Assembly: GCA_022711765.1 (NCBI GenBank)
Contig: JAKLEB010000001.1
Location: forward strand, 660,694-724,693
Direction: 5' to 3'
Source of the DNA: Candidatus Krumholzibacteriota bacterium
GTDB lineage: Bacteria; Krumholzibacteriota; Krumholzibacteriia; LZORAL124-64-63
Length of the DNA stretch: 64,000 nucleotides
Within the stretch, counting starts at the first letter, position 1. Every line of letters starts with the position of its first letter. Under the pieces are notes generated by a model, which worked only from the letters and a program-made list of their open reading frames with translations, did no database searches and was not told where the DNA came from. The position numbers and the translations under genes are program-made. Below are positions 53,961 to 62,419 of this stretch, piece by piece.

Positions 53961-55386
53961 CGGTCCGCTGCGGGTGGCCGTCATCGGCGGCGGCGTGGCC
54001 GGGCTCGCCACGGCCTGGCGGCTCGAGCATCCAGCCGCCGGCGAGGGCCCGGCCTGCGACGTCACCATCCTCGAGGCGGCGGCCACGGTCGGCGGCAACC
54101 TGCGCACGGAGACGGACGGCCGCTTCCGCGTCGAGTGGGGTCCCAACGGCTTCCTCGACAGCGAGCCCGCGACGCTCGATCTCGCCCGCGCCGCCGGCCT
54201 CGGCGAGGCACTCCTGCGGAGCAACGACGCCGCCCGGCGGCGGTTCCTCTACGTGAGGGGACGGCTGCGCGAGATCCCGACCTCGCCGGCGGCCTTCCTG
54301 CGCTGCGACCTGTTCCCGCCCGCCGCGAAGCTGCGTATCGCGGGCGAGGTCCTGGTGCCGCCGCGCCGGGACCTCGGCCAGGCTGCGTCGCGGCCCGAGA
54401 CCGACGAGACCGTCTGGCAGTTCGGCGCGCGCCGCCTCGGGCGCGCCTTCGCCGAGACGATGCTCGACCCGATGGTCCGCGGCATCACCGGCGGCGATTG
54501 CCGGCGCGTCTCGCTCGCGGCCGCGTTCCCCCGGATGGTCGAGCTGGAACGGGATCACGGCGGCCTCTTCCGCGCCATGGCGGTGCTGGGCGGCCGGCGC
54601 CGTCGCGAGGGCCGCGCCGGTCGCGCGGGTGGCGCCGGCGGTCCGACCGGCGTGCTCACGAGCTTCGTCGAGGGGACGGCCGCACTGCCGCGGGCGCTCG
54701 CGGCGGGCCTGCGCGGCCCCGTGCTCGTCGGCCACCCGGTCACCTCGCTCACGCCGGAGCCGGGCGGCTGGCGCGTGACGGCCGGCGGGCAACGCCTCGG
54801 GCCGTTCCACGCCGTGGTCGACGCGGCCCCCGCGCACGAGGCGGCGGCCTATCACGTCGATCCGGAGGCGCGCGAGCTGCTGGCGGGGATCCGCTTCAAT
54901 CCCCTCGTGGTCGTGGGCCTGGCCTTCCGGCGCGAGGACGTGGTCCACCCGCTCGACGGCTTCGGCCTGCTCACGCCGAGCTTCGAGGGGCGACCCCTGC
55001 TCGGAGTGCTCTGGACCAGCAGCATCTGGAACCACCGGGCGCCAGCCGGCACGGTCCTGCTGCGTTCGATGGCCGGCGATCCGGCCTGGCTCTCGCTCGA
55101 CGATGCCGAGATCGTGGCGCGAACCTGCAGCGAGCTGGACGCCATCCACGGCGTGCGCGGCCGGCCGCTGCGCCACTGGGTCTTCCGGCATCCGCGGGCG
55201 ATTGCCGAGTACGAGGTCGGACACCTCGCGCGGCTCGCGCGACTCGAGTCGATCCTGGAGCGCACGCCCGGCCTGTTCGTGACGGGCAGCAGCTACCGCG
55301 GGATCGCGATCAACGCGTGCCTGAAGGATGCGGGCCGGGTCGCGGCGCGCGTCCGCGCCCACCTGGCGGCGGAGGTCCTGGCGTGA
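53953..55386 (+). CDS. hemY: Protoporphyrinogen oxidase, HemY type
   Basis: This 477-residue FAD enzyme oxidises protoporphyrinogen IX (or coproporphyrinogen III in the alternative route). The FAD-binding VAVIGGGVAGLATAWRLE is followed by GGNLRTE, WGPNGFLDS and the C-terminal GLFVTGSSYRGIAINACLKD. HemY needs oxygen or another acceptor. With HemN present the classical protoporphyrin route is more likely than the coproporphyrin route. It overlaps hemH upstream and the fusion gene downstream. Confidence 0.94.
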   Translation: MPDGPLRVAVIGGGVAGLATAWRLEHPAAGEGPACDVTILEAAATVGGNLRTETDGRFRVEWGPNGFLDSEPATLDLARAAGLGEALLRSNDAARRRFLYVRGRLREIPTSPAAFLRCDLFPPAAKLRIAGEVLVPPRRDLGQAASRPETDETVWQFGARRLGRAFAETMLDPMVRGITGGDCRRVSLAAAFPRMVELERDHGGLFRAMAVLGGRRRREGRAGRAGGAGGPTGVLTSFVEGTAALPRALAAGLRGPVLVGHPVTSLTPEPGGWRVTAGGQRLGPFHAVVDAAPAHEAAAYHVDPEARELLAGIRFNPLVVVGLAFRREDVVHPLDGFGLLTPSFEGRPLLGVLWTSSIWNHRAPAGTVLLRSMAGDPAWLSLDDAEIVARTCSELDAIHGVRGRPLRHWVFRHPRAIAEYEVGHLARLARLESILERTPGLFVTGSSYRGIAINACLKDAGRVAARVRAHLAAEVLA

Positions 55387-58300
55387 CCGCGCGCGATCGC
55401 CTCGTCGAGCTGCTCGACCGGCTGGCCGAGGGGCCGGACCCGGGCGTGGCGGTCGAGCTGAACGCCGCCGCAGCGGCCGCGGCCGGCGAGGGCGGCGACG
55501 ATCTCTGGCGTCGCTTCCTGACGAGCACGGGCGAGCAGCCTTTCCTCGCGGCGCTGCCCGACCGCGCCGCGCGCCATCGCTGGGCCGAGACCGTGTTCCT
55601 CGCGATCCGCCAGGCCGGCTTCGGGCTCGGCGACCTCTGGGACTGGCGCGTCCGCACCCGTCCCGACACCACGTTTCTGCACGACCTCGGGCGCGCCGGC
55701 GAGCCGCGCCTGAGCTACGCCCAGGTCCATCGCCGGATCCGGCGCCTGGCCGGCCACTTCCTCGGCGAGGCGCCGCTCGCCGCGCCGCGATCCTGCGTGG
55801 GCATCCTCGCGGCCAACACGCTCGACGGCGCGCTCTGCGATCTCGCGTGCCTGGTGCACGACATCCCGGTCGCGCCGTTGAATCACCAGGAGGACACGGC
55901 GACCCTGGTCTGGATCTGCGACCGGCTGGCGATCGGCGACCTCGTGGTCGACGGCGCCGACCTCCTCCAGCGCGCGCTCGACGTGCGCGACCGCGTCCGT
56001 GCGCCGTTCACGATCCACCTCCTGCAGCCGGGCGGCGTCTCGGACCCGGACCGGGTGCGGCTGCTCGAGCGTGACCTGGCGGACCTCGACGCCGGCGAGG
56101 TCGACCGCCGGCTCGCCCGGCGTCCCCGGCTGGGGCTCGACGATCCGTGCACGGTCCTCTTCACGAGCGGCTCGACCGGCCGGCCCAAGGGCATCGCCTT
56201 CACGCCGTTCAACCTGGTCAGCAAGCGTTTCGCGCGCGCCGCCGCGCTGCCGTCCGTCGGCCGCAACGAGGTCCTGCTCGCCTACCTGCCGCTGTACCAC
56301 ACCTTCGGCCGGTTCCTCGAGCTGCTCGGCATGCTCTACTGGGGCGGCACCTACGTCTTCGCCGGCAATCCGTCGGCGGATTCCCTGCTCGCGGGCATGC
56401 GCAAGGTCCGTCCGACGGGCCTGGTCTCGGTGCCGCTGCGATGGCTGCAGCTGCGGGAGCGCGCCGAGGAGTCCACGGGCGACCGCGCGGCACTCGCGGC
56501 CGTCACGGGCGGCCGGCTGCGCTGGGGCATCTCCGCGGCGGGATGGCTCGCCCCGGACACCTTCCGCTGGTTCCATTCGCGCGGCGTCCAGCTCTGTAGC
56601 GGCTTCGGCATGACCGAGGGGACCGGCGGCCTCACCATGACCCCACCCGACGACTACGTCGAGGACTCGGTCGGCCTGCCGTTGCCCGGCGTGCGCACCC
56701 GGCTGGGGCCCGACGGAGAGCTGCTCGTCGCCGGCCCGTACGTCGCGCGTTACCTGCCCGAGGACGGCCCGCCCGGGCACCTCGGCTCCGGCGAGCCCGC
56801 CGGCGATGACTGGCTGGGCACCGGCGACCTGTTCGAGGAGCTGCCGGACGGCCACCTGAAGATCGTCGACCGCATCAAGGACATCTACAAGAACAACCGC
56901 GGGCAGACCGTCGCGCCGCGCAAGGTCGAGTCCCGCTTCGCCGGCGTCCCGGGCATCACGAGGACCTTCCTGGCAGGCGACGGCCGCCCCTACAACGTGC
57001 TGCTCATCGTCCCGGACGACCGCGACGCCGTGCTCGGCGGCCTCGATGCGAACGGCCGCAGCCACTACTTCCGGCGCGTGATCCGTCAGGCCAACCTGGA
57101 TCTGGCCGCCTACGAGCGGGTCGTGAACTTCGCGGTCGTCGATCGCGACTTCAGCGCCGAGCGCGGGGAACTCACGGCCAAGGGTTCCTATCGCCGCAAG
57201 GCGATCGCCGCGAACTTCAGCGCGGTGCTCGACGACCTGTATCGCCGCCGCACCCTGGTCTGGGGAGATCGCCGGCTGCTGGTGCCGGACTGGGTGGTGC
57301 GCGACCTGGGCCTCCTCGAGGACGAGATCGCGCTGACCGGCGACGACCTGTTGAACCGCCGCAGCGGCGCGCGCCTGCGCCTGGGTCCGGGGCGCCGGCC
57401 CGGGTGGTTGCGGATCGGCGACCTCGAGTACCGGCCGACCGATCCAGCGCACGATCTCGATCTCGGGCTCTTCGCCCGGCAGCCGTTGCTGTGGGTCGGC
57501 AACCCCGCGCTGCAGACGTTCCTGCCGTGCCGCGACGGCTGGGACACGCGGCTGATCGGCGTGGATGAGCAGGTCCTGCTGCCGGATCGCGAATCCGAAG
57601 CGGACCAGGCGGTCTGTCCGCCCCGCCGCGACGACCGGCTCGGAACGCTCGATACGGTCTGCCGGGACGCGCTGTTCGGCGAGTTCGCGGCCGCGCGTGC
57701 GGCGGTCGCCGAGCTCGAACAGCGCCTGCCGAAGGCGCCGCCGCGGGAAGCTTTGCTGATCCGCCGCCGGCTCGAGGCGCTGGCGGGCCATCCGCGGCTC
57801 GAGATCCGCTGCGAGGCGTACCGGATCCTGGTGATGGAGGAGCCGGAGCCCGACTACGGGCGCTACCTGGCGGCCTTCGTCGCCTCGGGCCGCCCGTTCC
57901 TCTGCCCCGAGAGCATCGCCGAGATCGCCCGCGAGGCCTCCGAGCCGCGGCGGCTCCTGAGCTTCCGGCGGCGCCTGCACGCGTACCGCCAGCACCTGAC
58001 CTGGCCGGCGGCTCCCGAGGTGCGCCGGATCTTCGAAGATCTCCTCCGCCTGCTCGTGGACTTCGCGCGGCACCAGCCAGAGAACCTGCCGACCGTGCGC
58101 ACGGAGCTGCTCTGCTGGGGACTCTTCCGCCAGGATCCACAGCTCACCCGGCACGCCCAGGCCATGCTCGACGAGCTGACGGCGTGGCACCGCGAGCGCC
58201 TGGCGGCGGAGTCGCCAGGACCCGCCGCGTGGGACGATCGGTTCGCCTTCCAGGAGGGGCTCGAGCTCGACGAGATCGAGCGGCTGCGGGCCGTGCTGAC

Positions 58301-59927
58301 GAGCCCGACGTTCCTCGCCGAATCGACCGCCCTGGTCTTCGACGAGACCATCGAGCTCGCGGACCTGCCGCCGGCGGGCATCTGGATCAGCCGCACCCTC
58401 TCGCAGCCCTTCCCGTCGCGCTACCGGGTCAGCATCAACACCCTCAGCGGTCGCCACTTCGACCTGCTCCTCGTGCTGCGCGAGGATCTCACCGACCCGG
58501 ATGTCCTGGAGACCTTCCAGCGCATGGCCGCGATCCGCGCCTGGCCGACCGACTCGCCGGTGCTGCCGCGCGTCGGAGCCTTGCGGCCCGACCTGGGCGC
58601 GGCCGCGCTGGCGTTCGCGAGCGGCCTCGCGGTCTGGGACCGGCTCCGCCAGCACGGCGCGACCGCGCCGGACGCCGCGGCGTACGGCCGCCGCGGCTGG
58701 CGGCGGCTGCTGGTGGCCGGGATGGCGGCGTTGATCACCGCCTGGCGCCAGTCAGGGCGCGAGATCGTGCCCGGCATGGTGCATCCCGCCAACGTCATCG
58801 TCCCCGACCGCGACTGGCAGCGCGGCAGCCTCGTCGTGAGCCTGGCCGGCTGGCGGCGGTATCATGGCCCGCTGGATCTGGTCCGCCCGCTGCTGAAGAA
58901 CTTCCTGCGCCTGCCGGTGAGCCACTACCCCGCGCTCGAGGGGCTGATCGACGACGACTGGCTCGCGGCGGCCGTCGCCGAGGCGCTGGGTCCGGTCGAG
59001 GGCCGCCAGCTGCTGAGCGAGATGGCTTCGGCCGTGGAGGCGCAGCCGGTGCCCGAAGGCGGACCCGACCTCGCGGCGCGCCTGCGCCGGGCCGCGCGGG
59101 AACTCGCGGTCCGCTACCGGCCCCCGCTGGTCGTCGAGAGCGCCGTCGACCGCTATCGTCGCTGGCGGGAAGCCAACCCCGACGCCTCGTCGCGTGCCCG
59201 CAGCGATCAGCTCGAATCGTTGATCCGCCTCTACCGCCTCGATCGCGAGGGCGAGCTGGCGTGCTTCACCCTCTTCCGCCGGGCCTACCTGAGCGAGGCG
59301 CCGCAGCCGGCGCAGCACGCGTGCGACCGGCTCATCGCCCGCCTCTTCCGCCACGCCGACCTGCGCGCCGCCCGGACCGTCGAGCTGAGCGATCTGCAGT
59401 CGGCCCTCGCCGATCCCGAGGACCGTCTGGCCCTCGGCCGCCTGGCGTTCCCCCAGTCCGGCCTCGGCCATCACCCCGCCGTGCAGGCGGTCGGCGACCC
59501 GGAACGCGGACACGTGGTCCTGGTGACCGACATCCAGGACGATCACGGCACGGCGTACCGGGTGCGCGAACCGCGCGACGCCGCGGAGATGGGCCGCCTC
59601 TATCGCCTCTTCCTGCAATCCGGCTTCCCGCTGGCGATCAGCGAGGCGGACCGGCACCTCGTCGCGGTCGATCGCAACGAGCACCTCACCGGCGGCGTGG
59701 TCTGGCGGACGGACGCCGCCGGCGAACCTCATCTCGACGGCGTGGTGGTGACGGATTCGCTGCGCGGCCGCGGACTCGCGCGCGCGCTGCTGGAGGACTT
59801 CGCCCGGCGCCTCGGCGACGAGGGCCATGCGATCCTGCGCACGCATTTCAGCCTGCAGGGGTTCTTCGAGAACCTCGGGTTCCACCTGGATCGCCAGCGG
59901 GGCGGCCTGGTCAAGCAGTTGCCTTAA
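55383..59927 (+). CDS. Fusion protein: AMP-forming acyl-synthetase, kinase-like middle region, GNAT acetyltransferase
   Basis: This 1,514-residue protein starts at a GTG that overlaps the hemY stop (GTGA). Residues about 90-620 are an AMP-binding synthetase: VLFTSGSTGRPKG near 258, LCSGFGMTEGTGG, WLGTGDLFEELP and KIVDRIKDIYKNNRGQ. Residues about 620-980 are helix-rich and unrecognised. Around 985-1260 a region reads like a degenerate protein-kinase fold: the catalytic loop position is PGMVHPANVIV, keeping the Asn but with Met where the Asp should be. The C-terminal 120 residues are a GNAT domain (VVVTDSLRGRGLARALLEDF). It is the last gene after hemE-N-H-Y. The synthetase domain resembles long-chain acyl-CoA ligases; what the acyl group is passed to is unknown. 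The gene call is certain; the kinase assignment is tentative. Confidence 0.85.
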   Translation: MTARDRLVELLDRLAEGPDPGVAVELNAAAAAAAGEGGDDLWRRFLTSTGEQPFLAALPDRAARHRWAETVFLAIRQAGFGLGDLWDWRVRTRPDTTFLHDLGRAGEPRLSYAQVHRRIRRLAGHFLGEAPLAAPRSCVGILAANTLDGALCDLACLVHDIPVAPLNHQEDTATLVWICDRLAIGDLVVDGADLLQRALDVRDRVRAPFTIHLLQPGGVSDPDRVRLLERDLADLDAGEVDRRLARRPRLGLDDPCTVLFTSGSTGRPKGIAFTPFNLVSKRFARAAALPSVGRNEVLLAYLPLYHTFGRFLELLGMLYWGGTYVFAGNPSADSLLAGMRKVRPTGLVSVPLRWLQLRERAEESTGDRAALAAVTGGRLRWGISAAGWLAPDTFRWFHSRGVQLCSGFGMTEGTGGLTMTPPDDYVEDSVGLPLPGVRTRLGPDGELLVAGPYVARYLPEDGPPGHLGSGEPAGDDWLGTGDLFEELPDGHLKIVDRIKDIYKNNRGQTVAPRKVESRFAGVPGITRTFLAGDGRPYNVLLIVPDDRDAVLGGLDANGRSHYFRRVIRQANLDLAAYERVVNFAVVDRDFSAERGELTAKGSYRRKAIAANFSAVLDDLYRRRTLVWGDRRLLVPDWVVRDLGLLEDEIALTGDDLLNRRSGARLRLGPGRRPGWLRIGDLEYRPTDPAHDLDLGLFARQPLLWVGNPALQTFLPCRDGWDTRLIGVDEQVLLPDRESEADQAVCPPRRDDRLGTLDTVCRDALFGEFAAARAAVAELEQRLPKAPPREALLIRRRLEALAGHPRLEIRCEAYRILVMEEPEPDYGRYLAAFVASGRPFLCPESIAEIAREASEPRRLLSFRRRLHAYRQHLTWPAAPEVRRIFEDLLRLLVDFARHQPENLPTVRTELLCWGLFRQDPQLTRHAQAMLDELTAWHRERLAAESPGPAAWDDRFAFQEGLELDEIERLRAVLTSPTFLAESTALVFDETIELADLPPAGIWISRTLSQPFPSRYRVSINTLSGRHFDLLLVLREDLTDPDVLETFQRMAAIRAWPTDSPVLPRVGALRPDLGAAALAFASGLAVWDRLRQHGATAPDAAAYGRRGWRRLLVAGMAALITAWRQSGREIVPGMVHPANVIVPDRDWQRGSLVVSLAGWRRYHGPLDLVRPLLKNFLRLPVSHYPALEGLIDDDWLAAAVAEALGPVEGRQLLSEMASAVEAQPVPEGGPDLAARLRRAARELAVRYRPPLVVESAVDRYRRWREANPDASSRARSDQLESLIRLYRLDREGELACFTLFRRAYLSEAPQPAQHACDRLIARLFRHADLRAARTVELSDLQSALADPEDRLALGRLAFPQSGLGHHPAVQAVGDPERGHVVLVTDIQDDHGTAYRVREPRDAAEMGRLYRLFLQSGFPLAISEADRHLVAVDRNEHLTGGVVWRTDAAGEPHLDGVVVTDSLRGRGLARALLEDFARRLGDEGHAILRTHFSLQGFFENLGFHLDRQRGGLVKQLP

Positions 59928-59946
59928 AGGAAGTCGGCGACGAGTC

Positions 59947-60021
59947 GCCGCCCCCTCGCGCGCCCAGCTTCCGGCAGGCTTGCGAAGCACCTGCCGGAAG
60001 CTGGGCGCGCGAGGGGGCGGC
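59947..60021. terminator. Perfect 32-bp inverted repeat between convergent operons
   Basis: Bases 59947-59978 are the exact reverse complement of 59990-60021, with an 11-base spacer that itself contains CTT/AAG. It fills most of the gap between the fusion gene and sufT. Without a U-tract it is not a classical terminator, but it is the most stable structure in the window and would block read-through from both sides. Confidence 0.7.
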
Positions 60022-60035
60022 AGCCCGGCCGCCGC

Positions 60036-60362
60036 TCAATCCCAGATGCCGAGTTCCGCCTTCGCCTCGTCCGAGGCGTCGACCCGCGGATCCCAGAGCG
60101 GCGACCACACGAGCTGGATCTCGGCCCCGGCGACGCCGGGCACTCGCTCGGCGGCGCTCTTGGCGGCCGCCATGATCTCGGGGCCGAGCGGACACATCGG
60201 GCTCGTGAGGGTCAACTCGATGTCCACCCTGCCCGTGTCCTCGGCGACCGTGATGCCGCGCACGAGGCCGAGGTCGACGATCGAGAGGTTCAGCTCCGGA
60301 TCGATGACCGGACGCAGTCCCTCGAGGACAGCCTCCGGCGTGGGGATGAGGCGTTCGTTCAC
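60036..60362 (-). CDS. sufT: SufT-like Fe-S assembly protein (DUF59/MIP18 family)
   Basis: This 108-residue protein matches the DUF59 family: VLEGLRPVIDPELNLSIVDL, ELTLTSPMCPLGPEI with the conserved cysteine, and LVWSPLWDPR. These proteins help mature Fe-S proteins. The GTG at 60362 overlaps the sufU stop (GTGA) and has GAGGAG upstream. It is the last gene of the SUF operon before the large hairpin. Confidence 0.9.
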   Translation of the reverse strand: MNERLIPTPEAVLEGLRPVIDPELNLSIVDLGLVRGITVAEDTGRVDIELTLTSPMCPLGPEIMAAAKSAAERVPGVAGAEIQLVWSPLWDPRVDASDEAKAELGIWD

Positions 60363-60847
60363 GACCGCTCCTCGAACGTGACGTCCATGACTCGATCGCT
60401 CGCGGCGCGGCCCTGGCGCCGGGCGAGGATCGCATCCAGCAGGGTGATCCAGGGCAGCAGCGCGCACTTGACCCGCACCGGGAACTTCCGGACGCCGGTG
60501 AGCGCCTCGAGATCGCCCAGATCGACCTCCGCGGGGACATCGTCGCCGTGCATGACCTTCTTGAACCGCTCGGCCACCTGGGCCGCCTCCTCCACCGTCC
60601 GTCCGACGACGAGCTCGGCCATCATCGAGCCGCTGCTCGTGGAGATGGCGCAGCCCTGGGACAGGACGCCCACGGCCGCGATGCGGTCGCCGTCGAAGGC
60701 GACCTGCAGGGTCACCTCGTCACCGCAGCTCGGGTTCTTGCCCGACGCCTGCACGTCGAAACGCTCGAGCGGCCGGGCGCCGCGCGGATGCCGGTGATGA
60801 TCGAGGACGACCTCCCGATACAGCGCGTCCTGGGGCCCCTCTGTCAT
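60359..60847 (-). CDS. sufU: SufU-type Fe-S scaffold/sulfur acceptor
   Basis: This 162-residue protein has the three SufU cysteines in KNPSCGDEV, SQGCAISTSSGSMM and RVKCALLPW, each in the right context, and the SufU-type insertion absent from IscU. It accepts sulfur from SufS through a zinc-bound site in characterised homologues. Start and stop overlap the neighbours (ATGA and GTGA), so the unit is translationally coupled. Confidence 0.94.
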   Translation of the reverse strand: MTEGPQDALYREVVLDHHRHPRGARPLERFDVQASGKNPSCGDEVTLQVAFDGDRIAAVGVLSQGCAISTSSGSMMAELVVGRTVEEAAQVAERFKKVMHGDDVPAEVDLGDLEALTGVRKFPVRVKCALLPWITLLDAILARRQGRAASDRVMDVTFEERS

Positions 60848-62100
60848 CGCGCGAAGACCTTCCTCGCGTCGCGGATGCCCTCGATCAGGGCGTCGATGTC
60901 GTCGCGCCGCGTGTAGAGACCGAAGCTCGCCCGCGTCGTGGCGGGCACGCCCAGGCGGCGATGCAGCGGCTGGGCGCAGTGGTGGCCGGCGCGCACCACG
61001 ACGCCGTGGCGATCCAGGATCGTGCTCAGGTCGTGCGGATGCACCAGCGGGTCCCAGAACGACACCAGCCCGCCGCGACGCTCGCTGTCGGCGGGACCGT
61101 AGATCGTCAGTCCGCCCAGGTCCTGCAGGCAATCGAGGGCGTAGGCGGTGACCGCCGCTTCGTGCCGCCGGATCGCCGGCGCGCCCAGCTCCTCGATCAG
61201 GTCGATCGCCGCCGGGAACGCCGCCGCCGCCGCGACGTTCGGCGTGCCGGCCTCGAAGCGGCGGGGCACTTCGGCCCAGGTCGAGCTCTCCAGGTCGACC
61301 CATTCGATCATCTCGCCGCCGCCCTCGAGCGGCTCGAGTCGCTCGAGCGCTTCCGGACGGGCGACCAGGAAACCGAGCCCCATCGGTCCGTAGGCCTTGT
61401 GCGCGGAGAACACGAGGAAGTCCGCGCCCACCGCCGCGAAGTCCAGCGGCAGGTGGCCGGCGCTCTGCGCCGCGTCGACCACCGTCAGGATCCCCCGCTG
61501 CCGGGAGCGGTCCGCAACCTCGGCGACCGGGTTGACGGTCCCGAGCACGTTGCTCGCATGGACCAGCGAGACGACGCGAGTCCGCTCGCCGAGGAGCTCG
61601 GGCAGGCGATCCAGGTCCAGCTCCCCGTCGTCGCGTACGGGGATGAACCGGAGCTGGAGACCGCGCCGCCGCGCGAGCATCTGCCAGGGGACCAGGTTGG
61701 CGTGGTGCTCCATCTCGGTCAGCAGGATCTCGTCGCCCGGCAGGAGCAGATGCTCGAGCCCGTGGGCCAGCAGGTTGAGCGAGCTCGTGGCCCCGCGCGT
61801 GATCACGACCCCCGCGGCGTCCGGCGCGCCTACCCAGCCGGCGACCCGCCGGCGGCACCGCTCGTACGCCTCCGTGGCCTCCTCGGCGAGCGTGTTGAGA
61901 CCCCGGTGGACGTTGGCGTTCTGGTGGCGGTAGAAATGGGCCAGCGCCGCCAGCACCGCCTCGGGCTTCTGGCTGGTGGCTGCGGTGTCGAGATAGTGGA
62001 GCGGGCGGTCCCCGATCGTGCGCGCCAGCAGCGGGAAGCGGTCGCGCGCGAGTCCGGTGGCGAGGGAATCGACGTCCGTGCTGCGTCCGCTCTGCCGCAT
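60844..62100 (-). CDS. sufS: Cysteine desulfurase SufS
   Basis: This 418-residue PLP enzyme takes sulfur from cysteine. Signatures are YLDTAATSQKPEAVL, NANVHRGLNTLAEEAT, MEHHANLVPWQ, the PLP lysine in FLVFSAHKAYGPMGLG, and the active-site cysteine in VRAGHHCAQPLHRRLG. This matches the group II SufS type that pairs with SufU. It starts two bases after the Rieske gene stop. Confidence 0.96.
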   Translation of the reverse strand: MRQSGRSTDVDSLATGLARDRFPLLARTIGDRPLHYLDTAATSQKPEAVLAALAHFYRHQNANVHRGLNTLAEEATEAYERCRRRVAGWVGAPDAAGVVITRGATSSLNLLAHGLEHLLLPGDEILLTEMEHHANLVPWQMLARRRGLQLRFIPVRDDGELDLDRLPELLGERTRVVSLVHASNVLGTVNPVAEVADRSRQRGILTVVDAAQSAGHLPLDFAAVGADFLVFSAHKAYGPMGLGFLVARPEALERLEPLEGGGEMIEWVDLESSTWAEVPRRFEAGTPNVAAAAAFPAAIDLIEELGAPAIRRHEAAVTAYALDCLQDLGGLTIYGPADSERRGGLVSFWDPLVHPHDLSTILDRHGVVVRAGHHCAQPLHRRLGVPATTRASFGLYTRRDDIDALIEGIRDARKVFAR

Positions 62101-62102
62101 GG

Positions 62103-62417
62103 TCAGTCCTCCAGGTCCGCCTCGACCCAGTCCAACGCGATCCGGGCCGGAAAGACGGCGATACCCACGGGCGCGGGGCTCCGCAGGACCGCGCCGCTCG
62201 CGATGTCGAACCGGGCGCCGTGGCGCGGGCACGTCACCGCGCCGCCGTCGAGGTCCTGCGCCCCGAGCGACGACCCGTCGTGGCTGCAGACGTCCTCGAG
62301 CACGTACACGACCGCATCCGCGGGCCGGCAGACGAGCAGCTCGTCCGGGCCCAGGCGCACCGGCCGCGCGCTTCCCACCGGGACCTCGCCCAGGGGCAGC
62401 AAGCGAGTCCACGCCAT
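62103..62417 (-). CDS. Rieske [2Fe-2S] ferredoxin-like protein in the suf operon
   Basis: This 104-residue protein is a bare Rieske domain: ligands CSHDG and CPRHGARFD form the C-x-H...C-x2-H pattern, as in the ferredoxin subunits of dioxygenases and small nitrite reductase subunits. It has no signal peptide, so it is cytoplasmic. A GTG two codons upstream (62423) overlapping the sufD stop is an equally possible start. Its place between sufD and sufS suggests electron supply for cluster assembly, an inference also made for similar operons. Confidence 0.9.
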   Translation of the reverse strand: MAWTRLLPLGEVPVGSARPVRLGPDELLVCRPADAVVYVLEDVCSHDGSSLGAQDLDGGAVTCPRHGARFDIASGAVLRSPAPVGIAVFPARIALDWVEADLED

Positions 62418-62419
62418 CG

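Noticed and set aside
54135..55382. N-terminal extension of the synthetase-GNAT fusion to 1,930 residues
   Set aside because: The first 416 codons overlap hemY in another frame and have low-complexity Arg/Pro composition. The GTG at 55383 overlapping the hemY stop is the natural start.
53953..55386. HemY considered as coproporphyrinogen oxidase of the HemQ-dependent route
   Set aside because: hemN lies in the same operon and no hemQ is present in the window, so the protoporphyrin route is preferred; sequence alone does not settle it.
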